Both the position numbers and the translations under genes were made by a program. This document shows, piece by piece, positions 41,854 to 48,576 of a stretch of DNA of 48,576 nt. The stretch comes from a candidate division TA06 bacterium 32_111 (GTDB lineage: Bacteria; Hydrothermota; 32-111), in the NCBI GenBank assembly GCA_001508335.1, contig LGFX01000012.1:1-48576 (forward strand). Reading direction: 5' to 3'. Under the pieces are notes generated by a model that did not search any database, was not told where the DNA came from, and worked only from the letters and a program-made list of their open reading frames with translations. Within the stretch, counting starts at the first letter, position 1. Each line of letters starts with the position of its first letter.

Positions 41854-44577
41854 TCATTTCCCTTGCAGGGTTGTTCGTTTTTCCCAACTCTTTAACTCTT
41901 TTCTTATCTGCCCTACCTGTTCATCATTCGGTTTTATAATATCCCAAATATCTATCAACTTTTCTAAAAGTTCAGGCTCCTCTTTCTCCATGTAGAAGAA
42001 ACCAATAACATTTCCAAGTGTTTGTAGATCAGTCTTCAAAAGTTGAATATTTTTTTCAAGATTTAAACTATCCCCTTTTTTGTAATAAAGTTTCAAAAGC
42101 CCCGAAAGGAACATAGCATTTTTAGGGTCCTTTTCAACATACCTGTTAAAGATTTCAAACGCTTTATCATAATCATTCAACTTGATATATATCTGACCGA
42201 GTAAAAAATCGAATATCTCAGTTTTTTCACCTTTTCTGTCAAGTTTTTTACCATAAATTATCTCTTTTTCAGCTTCTTCATATTTGCCAAGATCCATTAG
42301 AAACCTTGTTATCTGAAGTGTAACAGCGTTTCTATCATAAACATAGAACTTTCTTCCCTCTCTAAGATAATCTACAGACTTTTCAAGTGAATCTATCTGA
42401 GCGTAATAGATACCGAGTTGTAAAAATCCTGCAGCGTAGTTTGTCATGATCCTATCTATATTATCATCTTTAACTATGCTCTCATCAAGAATGTACCTGT
42501 ATTTGTAAACATTGTATATGTTGTTGTTTGTTTTCTGAACATCTATAAGGTATGGGAATCTTTTAGTTTCCTCTGTTGATACAACCCTGTAAGCTAAACC
42601 TTCAAGAACAAGGTTAGTTTTGTATGAACTTTTGGCATCATCGGAGACTGTAACTGAGAAATAGATTTCAATAGAATCAGCCTTATAGTTATCCAGAACC
42701 TTTCTTTTGAACTCATCTGAAGTAGCGTAAAGTATATCTCTCGTACATTTAATCCCAGATGTTGTACATATCATGTTCCTTATAGCGAGATCACGAACAT
42801 ATAAGATTTCTCCATTAGGTAACCTTACAGGCATAAGGTTATCTATCTCCTCATCAGAAAAACTTATAGGAACACCAAAAGATTTCATCTGTTTTATATA
42901 CCAAGGTGTGTTCAACAGTGAAAGGTTACAAACCATAACACCTTTTTTATTTTTTCTATCCAATGTCCTGTAGTTCCTTACAACCTGCTCAAACCATAAA
43001 GGATAGGTATCGTTATCACCGTTAGTGAACATAACGGAACAATCATCTGGGGTGTTAAGCATATTTTTAGCGTACTCATCGGCGATCCAGTTATTCCTTC
43101 TGTTTGCGTTGGATCTTATGTTTGCGAAAATGGGAGAAATTGAAAGTATAACAAGAAGTGCTACCAAAGAAACTGAAGAGTAGTTGAAACTCTTTTTATG
43201 GCTTTTCATCATTTCGAAAAACTCTCTAATTCCAAATGCGAAGAAAAAGAAGAACAAAAAGTATGAGGGGCCATAGAAATAATCCCTCTCTCTAACCTCT
43301 TTTTCCACATGTAGAGGATTCGGATCGGATGGGGAGTATTTGAGATTGAGATAGGTTACAAGTCCAAATGATAGAAGGAGTAATACTATTCCAACAAGTA
43401 TAAAAGTTTTTTTCTCCTTTTTGTAATGAACATATATACCGTAAAGGCCAATCAATGTTGTTACGGAGACAAAAAGTGAGGATAGGATTCTTAGAATCAT
43501 TGATGGATTTAAGATCTCAGCAGGTCTGTATATAGGTGAGAATTGCCATGTATAGTACCTTACAAAAACTTTTATCTGCTCCAGGTAAGCTGGAATTGTT
43601 CCGATACCGTAATCTGTCTTTCTTGGAAGAAGGTTCATTGGCCCATACTGTTTCCTATTAAAAACATCCCAGAGTTCACGTAAAGTTACAGGGGCTGCAA
43701 TATTTATGTATGGATTCTGCCTAGCCCTAATTATCAAAACAGCATAGGTTGATACTGCTATAAGTATAAGTATAGAATATACCCCGAGGTATGAGAAAAC
43801 TTTTTTATAGTTCACCTTTCTATCAGAGTTGAATGAATCTATTATCACAACAGCAACTATCGAAAGGAACAATCCTACCAAAAGAAGTATCAGATTCTCT
43901 TTGGTAACAGCAAGATAAAGGAAAGAGAATAGAATACCAAAAGATATCAGTGAAACCGAAAGATCGTAATACTTTCTCCAGGCAACAACGATGAAGAATA
44001 CGATAGCAGCAGGTAAAGCCAAAAGTGAAAGCATATGTATACCTATTGAAAGTAGAGTTATATATATAACAAGCATCACATATCTATCATCATTTTTTTC
44101 ATCTATCTTATCCCACCAAACAAGGCAGAAGAAAATTGAAACGAGTATCATCAGAACAGCAGGATTGTAAACTTCCGCTTCAACTGCTGACTGCCAGAAA
44201 GAGTAAAGGAATGAAGCGAAAAAGGATGAGAAGAATGCTGCTATATAGTTGAACTTCTCATCTTTGAAAGTTGAAACCCTTCTAAAAACCTTAAGTATTA
44301 TAAAGAAAAGAAAAACTGAGGCTAAAGCACTAGATATGGTAGCAAAGAGGTTAACCCTTAAAGCTACCTCTTTAACGAAGAAAAGTATCCTTATTATCAT
44401 ATTTCCAAGAAGTATCATCAGAGGAGTTCCCGGAGGATGTGGAACACCTAAAGAGTAAGAACAGGAGATGAACTCCCCACAATCCCAGAAAGGTAATGTT
44501 GGAGTAACCGTGTAAAGATAAACTGAGAAAACCAAAACGAAAAGTAAAATTCCAAGAAGATAATCTGTTCTCTTCAT
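41854..44577 (-). CDS. DUF2723 (TMEM260-like) membrane glycosyltransferase with TPR repeats
   Basis: The 907 residues begin with a multi-helix GT-C-like part with the family motif TPTLPFWDCGEF (28-39) and GVPHPPGTPL (44-53). The Asp/Glu pair lies in the first large periplasmic loop, typical of GT-C active sites. KEVRERDYFYGPSYF and NGDNDTYPLWFEQ mark later conserved blocks, and four or five tetratricopeptide units (about 700-900) close the protein. Human TMEM260 of this family is a protein O-mannosyltransferase. A bacterial role in glycosylating exported proteins is inferred, helped by its place near sprA and by GT2 polyprenyl-phosphate sugar synthases in the window. The SD GGAGG precedes its start. 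Confidence 0.88.
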   Translation of the reverse strand: MKRTDYLLGILLFVLVFSVYLYTVTPTLPFWDCGEFISCSYSLGVPHPPGTPLMILLGNMIIRILFFVKEVALRVNLFATISSALASVFLFFIILKVFRRVSTFKDEKFNYIAAFFSSFFASFLYSFWQSAVEAEVYNPAVLMILVSIFFCLVWWDKIDEKNDDRYVMLVIYITLLSIGIHMLSLLALPAAIVFFIVVAWRKYYDLSVSLISFGILFSFLYLAVTKENLILLLVGLFLSIVAVVIIDSFNSDRKVNYKKVFSYLGVYSILILIAVSTYAVLIIRARQNPYINIAAPVTLRELWDVFNRKQYGPMNLLPRKTDYGIGTIPAYLEQIKVFVRYYTWQFSPIYRPAEILNPSMILRILSSLFVSVTTLIGLYGIYVHYKKEKKTFILVGIVLLLLSFGLVTYLNLKYSPSDPNPLHVEKEVRERDYFYGPSYFLFFFFFAFGIREFFEMMKSHKKSFNYSSVSLVALLVILSISPIFANIRSNANRRNNWIADEYAKNMLNTPDDCSVMFTNGDNDTYPLWFEQVVRNYRTLDRKNKKGVMVCNLSLLNTPWYIKQMKSFGVPISFSDEEIDNLMPVRLPNGEILYVRDLAIRNMICTTSGIKCTRDILYATSDEFKRKVLDNYKADSIEIYFSVTVSDDAKSSYKTNLVLEGLAYRVVSTEETKRFPYLIDVQKTNNNIYNVYKYRYILDESIVKDDNIDRIMTNYAAGFLQLGIYYAQIDSLEKSVDYLREGRKFYVYDRNAVTLQITRFLMDLGKYEEAEKEIIYGKKLDRKGEKTEIFDFLLGQIYIKLNDYDKAFEIFNRYVEKDPKNAMFLSGLLKLYYKKGDSLNLEKNIQLLKTDLQTLGNVIGFFYMEKEEPELLEKLIDIWDIIKPNDEQVGQIRKELKSWEKRTTLQGK

Positions 44578-44592
44578 CTATCCTCCTATATT

Positions 44593-45447
44593 TTATCTTT
44601 CATACTTTAAATTCCAGAAACCTTTAAAATCTGGTAAATAACCTAAAGTTTCCACAAGATTATATATTATATTCTCTCTTTTAACAAGATTTTTTTCAAT
44701 GTAAGGATAAATATCAATGTTAACATAGAATTCATAACCTGCCATGTAAATCCACCATGGCCATTTTTCATAATATTCTGAATTTCTGAAAAGTTCTCTG
44801 TTGAAAGACCAGAAAAAGGTAACATTTTCAAGAAAACCGTAATGCTTTAAAACTCCAACAGTTACACCTGAAATGTTTGCTGCAAGATCGAAAAGATCGA
44901 ACCCTTCACCTCTCTGGTGGCCATCCATATACTCTTCAAGAATTCCGAAACCAACTATAACAGAAGATGATAGGATAACAGACCAGTTTGAAATTCTTTT
45001 TGGAATTTTTCCAGTTGCCACAGTGTTATAAGACCTATCAAAAAGTGTTGCGAGTGGAATGACCGGGAGGTAAGAGAATATGTAATGAACACCTTTATCA
45101 CACTGGGTTTCCTGTGCTATTTGTTCTGACCATGGTTTGATGTAAAAATCAACTGCCTGAGATGGATCCGCATGGTTTGGACTTGTAAACCTTGTCCATC
45201 TATCCAAAAAATACCATCTAAGATCCTTATTTAATGAAACAAGTAGAACTGTCCCAACAACTATTGAAGGAAGAGTTACTTTCATAACATCAGAAAAAGT
45301 TTGATTGTTGAAAATAGTTAAAGTGTCATCGTAAAAATCTTTTCCTTGAATTTCAAAGGAAAAAATATTTAAAGATATGAAAGAGACCAGAATGATTTTA
45401 AAGATAAAATCTTGAGATCTCTTTTTCAAGAGTCGACGAATCAACAT
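44593..45447 (-). CDS. DUF2279/YfiM-like membrane protein, unknown function
   Basis: The 284 residues start with a basic region and a hydrophobic segment (FIFKIILVSFISLNIFSF), a signal or anchor, which supports the upstream start even though it overlaps cdaA by 50 bases. DKGVHYIFSYL (about 114-124) and EEYMDGHQRGEGFDLFDLAANISG (split here as EEYMDGHQRGEGF and DLFDLAANISG, about 166-189) resemble the DUF2279/YfiM pattern DK..H...Y and DG...GFS..D..AN. Three or so membrane segments lie between. The C-terminal third is rich in Trp and Tyr. No function is established, and the family match is by eye. Confidence 0.55.
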   Translation of the reverse strand: MLIRRLLKKRSQDFIFKIILVSFISLNIFSFEIQGKDFYDDTLTIFNNQTFSDVMKVTLPSIVVGTVLLVSLNKDLRWYFLDRWTRFTSPNHADPSQAVDFYIKPWSEQIAQETQCDKGVHYIFSYLPVIPLATLFDRSYNTVATGKIPKRISNWSVILSSSVIVGFGILEEYMDGHQRGEGFDLFDLAANISGVTVGVLKHYGFLENVTFFWSFNRELFRNSEYYEKWPWWIYMAGYEFYVNIDIYPYIEKNLVKRENIIYNLVETLGYLPDFKGFWNLKYER

Positions 45448-46141
45448 CTCTTTTCAAAACTCCTTTCTCAGCGATAGATATCATCCTTCTCTCTTCGGAG
45501 ATAACTATAACAAAAGCGTCACTCTCCTCTGAAAGCCCTAAAGCGGCTCTATGCCTTGTGCCAAGGGTTACTCCCTGAATTGGATTTTCAGAAAGTGGCA
45601 GGATAGCTGAAGCGGCAACCATCCTTTCATCCTTTATTATAAGGGCACCATCATGTAGTGGAGATTTTGGAGAAAATATAGAAACAATGAGATCGGAATT
45701 TATTGATGAATTCAAAACTGTTCCACTTTCATAAAAATGCTTCAACCCAACATCACCCTCAAGAACTATCAAACCACCAAGGCCTCTGTCAACAAGTTTC
45801 TGCACACTTTTAACTATTTCATCTATGTAGGTTTTTCTTTCCTCCCTTATAAAATATCTGACAAATTTTGATTTTCCTAAAACTGTTAAAACTCTCCTTA
45901 TCTCAGGTTGAAAAACAACTATAAAGAATATTATCCAGATAGATTTAAGACCGTTCAAAATCCATGTCAACCCTCTAAGATTCAATATATCAGCAATGAA
46001 AGTCAAAAGGAATATAAGGAATATCCCTATGAACATCTGGACTGCTCTTGTTCCCTTCAAAAATCTTAATGCCTGATAAACTATAACGGCAACTAAAACT
46101 ATATCTATTAAATCCAGAACGGTTATTTTTATCAGTGACAC
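45398..46141 (-). CDS. cdaA: Diadenylate cyclase CdaA
   Basis: Makes the second messenger c-di-AMP from two ATP. The 247-residue protein has three N-terminal membrane segments (about 10-28, 36-53, 60-77) and a DAC domain with PLHDGA (161-166) and GTRHRAALG (194-202), the two catalytic motifs. The start is GTG, with a strong SD GGAGG four bases upstream, inside the end of folP (10-base overlap). The usual regulator YbbR/CdaR is not next to it; a DUF2279-like gene follows instead. Confidence 0.95.
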   Translation of the reverse strand: MSLIKITVLDLIDIVLVAVIVYQALRFLKGTRAVQMFIGIFLIFLLTFIADILNLRGLTWILNGLKSIWIIFFIVVFQPEIRRVLTVLGKSKFVRYFIREERKTYIDEIVKSVQKLVDRGLGGLIVLEGDVGLKHFYESGTVLNSSINSDLIVSIFSPKSPLHDGALIIKDERMVAASAILPLSENPIQGVTLGTRHRAALGLSEESDAFVIVISEERRMISIAEKGVLKRDVDSSTLEKEISRFYL

Positions 46142-47316
46142 AAAACCTCCGATGCAATTTTTAAAGCATCATAATTTTCTTTAACATTGTGCACTCTAAA
46201 AATTTTTGCTCCATTCATAAGACCACATATATTTGCTCCAACCGTCCCATAAACCCTTTCATGCTTTTCTCTGTTCAAAACTTTTCCTATAAAACTTTTG
46301 TTCGAAACTCCAAGGGTTATACTTTTTTTCAAGGTCGAAAATATTTCGAGATTGTTAACTATCTTTAAATTATCCTCAACACTTTTACCGAAACCTATTC
46401 CTGGATCAACAGATATTTTTAAAGGATCTATACCGTAAGTTAAAGCTTTATTTATTCTCTCTTCAAGATAATCGACAATCTCGATAAGAAGATCATCATA
46501 GGTTGGGTTAACCTGCATATCTTTTGGAGTACCTTTTATATGCATCAGTATCAAAGATGCTTTTTTCTTTGAGATAACTTCCCCCATATTAGGATCAAAA
46601 GAAAGACCACTTATATCGTTAACGATTTTAACACCTAAAGATAGAGCGTTATACGCTGTTTTAGAGTTGTATGTATCAACAGAAAGTATAAGATCTGGGA
46701 ATCTTTTAACGATATTTTCAACAACAGAAAGAACTCTTTCCATCTCCTCATCAACACTAACAGGTTCACTGAAAGGTCTTGTTGATTGCCCGCCTATATC
46801 AATAATATCTGCTCCCTCCTGAATCATCTCTTCAACTCTTTTTAAAGCATTTTCAACATTGTTATATTTCCCACCATCATAAAAGGAATCTGGAGTTACG
46901 TTAAGTATTCCCATTATCAAGAACTTTTTTTTCTCCAAAAGATCAGTCCCATCAACAAAAAAACTATCTTTGAACTCAATCCTGTCAACTATAAAATCCA
47001 TACTCTTTTCAAGGGAGAAAGGTTGACCTTTCAATTTTTCTCTCATCTTCAAAATCTGTGATTTCGATGCAGCGAGAAGTATGTCAGATTTATCAGTTTT
47101 ACCTGAAATAACATCCCTTCCTATAGAACAATCACACCCAACTGAAAGAGCTGTCTGTTTTAATATGTTAGCAAACTCTATTTTTGCATCCTTGAAAAAT
47201 ATAATGTAATAAAAAGTTTTTTTTTCCATCAACTCTATAGAGTATGGATCACATTTTGTTTTTTCTATCCATTCTTTAAAACTCTTTCGATCCTTTTTAA
47301 GGAGGTAAATCTTCAT
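46132..47316 (-). CDS. folP: Dihydropteroate synthase with N-terminal extension
   Basis: Joins p-aminobenzoate to dihydropterin pyrophosphate in folate synthesis. The catalytic TIM barrel begins at IMGILNVTPDSFYDGG (about 134-149) and has GADIIDIGGQSTRP, SVDTYNS, INDISG, LMHIKGTP, DPGIGFGKS and a C-terminal VHNVKEN. About 130 residues precede it, so the protein (394) is far longer than the usual 270-285. The extension has a repeated alpha/beta character with no motif I recognise. It overlaps folE by four bases, two folate steps in one unit. Confidence 0.94.
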   Translation of the reverse strand: MKIYLLKKDRKSFKEWIEKTKCDPYSIELMEKKTFYYIIFFKDAKIEFANILKQTALSVGCDCSIGRDVISGKTDKSDILLAASKSQILKMREKLKGQPFSLEKSMDFIVDRIEFKDSFFVDGTDLLEKKKFLIMGILNVTPDSFYDGGKYNNVENALKRVEEMIQEGADIIDIGGQSTRPFSEPVSVDEEMERVLSVVENIVKRFPDLILSVDTYNSKTAYNALSLGVKIVNDISGLSFDPNMGEVISKKKASLILMHIKGTPKDMQVNPTYDDLLIEIVDYLEERINKALTYGIDPLKISVDPGIGFGKSVEDNLKIVNNLEIFSTLKKSITLGVSNKSFIGKVLNREKHERVYGTVGANICGLMNGAKIFRVHNVKENYDALKIASEVLCH

Positions 47317-47900
47317 CTACTTTCACCAGCTTTTATAAGGTTTAAAGCTTCCTCTCTGGTTATTGATTTCTTCATCACACCTCTAATTGCACTTGTTGTT
47401 GTGTAAACACCCGGCTTCTTTATCCCTCTCATATAGAGACACATCTGCTGAGCCTCAACTATAACCAAAAGCCCCATAGGTTTCAAAAGTTTGTTCAAAG
47501 TATCAGCGATATCTGTTGTCATCCTTTCCTGTATCTGTGGTCTTTTGGATAAAGTATCCACAACCTCGAGTAGATTGGAAAAACCTGTTATCTTGTTGTT
47601 TGATGGGATGTAGGCTATATGAACATACCCAAAAAATGGAAGGAGATGATGTTCACACATGGAGAAGAAAGGTATATACCTTAAAACTATCATCTCATCC
47701 TGATTTTTTGTTTCTATAAGTTTTATCTCTTTTTTTACATCTTTGAAAAGTCCTGAAAATATCTCTTCATACATCAAAGCAACCCTTTTTGGAGTTTCCT
47801 TCATCCCCTCTTTATTTATATTATCTCCAAGTGAGTCTATTATAAGTTGAACACCTTTTTCAATTTTTTTTAAATCTAAACCTTTAGATGCTTTGGTCAT
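47313..47900 (-). CDS. folE: GTP cyclohydrolase I
   Basis: First step of folate (and tetrahydrobiopterin) synthesis, converting GTP to dihydroneopterin triphosphate. The 195-residue protein has KETPKRVALMYEE (34-46), the zinc site MCEHHLLPFFG (81-91), the RPQIQERM region and VIVEAQQMCLYMRG with the third zinc cysteine, then TTTSAIRG. It is a standard type IA enzyme. It overlaps ftsH by 17 bases and folP by four. Confidence 0.97.
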   Translation of the reverse strand: MTKASKGLDLKKIEKGVQLIIDSLGDNINKEGMKETPKRVALMYEEIFSGLFKDVKKEIKLIETKNQDEMIVLRYIPFFSMCEHHLLPFFGYVHIAYIPSNNKITGFSNLLEVVDTLSKRPQIQERMTTDIADTLNKLLKPMGLLVIVEAQQMCLYMRGIKKPGVYTTTSAIRGVMKKSITREEALNLIKAGESR

Positions 47901-48576
47901 TTTTTACCTCTTCTTTCTTTTCATCCTTCTTTAAAAGTTCAAGTTCTTCTCCTCTCATTATTCTGTCAATATCATCACTATTAAGAGTTTCTCTTTCAAG
48001 AAGGTAATTTGCCATTTTATTCAGTTTATCAAGGTTGTTTTTCAATATATCTACAGCCCTATTCATAGATTCATCAACTATCCTTTTAACTTCAGAATCT
48101 ATCATCTTTGCAGTTTCATCAGAAAAATCTTTTCTCTGGGTTATCTGTCTTCCAAGGAAAATCGAATCGTTAGGATCAGCATACTGTATTGTTCCAAGTT
48201 TTTCACTCATACCCCACTCACAAACCATCTTGTGCGCAATCTCTGTTGCTTTTTGAATATCGTTGCTTGCTCCAGTTGTAATATCACCAAGTGCAACTAT
48301 CTCTGCAGCCCTTCCACCTAAAAGGGAAACGAGATTATCGAGAAGATAACTTTTTGAATACATATGTCTATCATCTATAGGCAAGAATTGTGTAACACCG
48401 AGTGCCATTCCTCTTGGAATTACAGTCACTTTAAAAACCGGGTCAACATTTTTTAAATTTTTAGAACAAATAACATGTCCGGATTCATGGTATGCGCTTA
48501 TTTTTCTTTCATTTTCAGATATAACGGCAGATTTCCTTGCAAGTCCCATAAGGATCTTATCCTTCGCTTCTTCAAA
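47884..48576 (-). CDS. ftsH: ATP-dependent zinc metalloprotease FtsH, C-terminal part (cut by window edge)
   Basis: The frame is open to the window end; the visible part starts FEEAKDKILMGLARKS and covers 230 residues of the protease domain. It includes the zinc motif HESGH, GGRAAEIVALGDITTGASND with the third ligand region, and KMVCEWGMSEKLGTIQY. The AAA ATPase and membrane parts lie outside. The usual HEAGH is HESGH here, a tolerated change. The short tail ends in charged residues. The gene is upstream of folE-folP, an association seen in several phyla. Confidence 0.96.
   Translation of the reverse strand, partial: FEEAKDKILMGLARKSAVISENERKISAYHESGHVICSKNLKNVDPVFKVTVIPRGMALGVTQFLPIDDRHMYSKSYLLDNLVSLLGGRAAEIVALGDITTGASNDIQKATEIAHKMVCEWGMSEKLGTIQYADPNDSIFLGRQITQRKDFSDETAKMIDSEVKRIVDESMNRAVDILKNNLDKLNKMANYLLERETLNSDDIDRIMRGEELELLKKDEKKEEVKNDQSI

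Overview
The window is a gene-dense, AT-rich bacterial chromosome segment. Its gene content points to a member of the FCB superphylum, probably an uncultured candidate-phylum lineage of the WOR-3, Hydrothermota or Cloacimonadota kind. The clues are a SprA-type outer-membrane translocon of the type IX secretion system (T9SS), a secreted protein with a T9SS-like C-terminal sorting domain, a DUF2723 (TMEM260-like) membrane glycosyltransferase, a bifunctional phosphoglucose/phosphomannose isomerase and a DUF2520 protein. The lineage is inferred from family content and was not tested by a search. Almost every gene is on the minus strand; neighbours overlap or lie a few bases apart, and only two intergenic gaps exceed 50 bases (24367-24496 and 29921-29990). 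No stretch of 300 bases lacks a gene. || Left edge (1-1197): a repeat-bearing surface or tail-fibre-like protein, split into two frames by one extra base, abuts a tRNA-Pro gene whose 3' end is missing. This looks like a rearrangement scar, an integration junction or an assembly join. || Minus block A (24366 down to 1188), in transcription order: a serine-recombinase-like protein, uvrA, nfeD, a small lipoprotein, an MsmK/UgpC-type ABC ATPase, PTS EIIC-like and EIID-like membrane proteins, HPr, enzyme I, PGI/PMI, a sugar nucleotidyltransferase, metK, ahcY, two glycosyltransferases, a YacL-like PIN-TRAM protein, ispD, ispF, a small export-type membrane protein, hflX, a DUF2520 protein, coaX, tsaE, tsaB, another glycosyltransferase, surE and pcm. 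It combines sugar sensing and activation, the S-adenosylmethionine cycle, the middle of the MEP isoprenoid pathway, CoA synthesis, the t6A tRNA modification and repair of damaged nucleotides and proteins. || Plus island (24497-29330): a T9SS-type secreted protein, smpB, a murein amidase and glutamate racemase. It starts at a divergent promoter region shared with block A. || A lone pilin-like gene (29327-29920, minus) has its own near-consensus promoter. || Minus block B (48576 down to 29991), in transcription order: ftsH (partial), folE, folP, cdaA, a DUF2279-like membrane protein, the DUF2723-TPR glycosyltransferase, nfo, sprA, a histidine kinase, a receiver-only response regulator, an EAL phosphodiesterase, mutL and miaA. 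It joins folate synthesis, c-di-AMP and c-di-GMP signalling, surface secretion and glycosylation, and DNA repair. || Most interesting: the broken tRNA with the frameshifted, compositionally odd adhesin; the catalytically eroded recombinase leading the uvrA operon behind a mirrored promoter pair; PTS membrane subunits without soluble IIA/IIB; a PIN-TRAM protein without PIN acidic residues; a pilin with perfect E5/P22 spacing but no glycine before the cleavage site; and a sensor-regulator-EAL cassette directly behind sprA.
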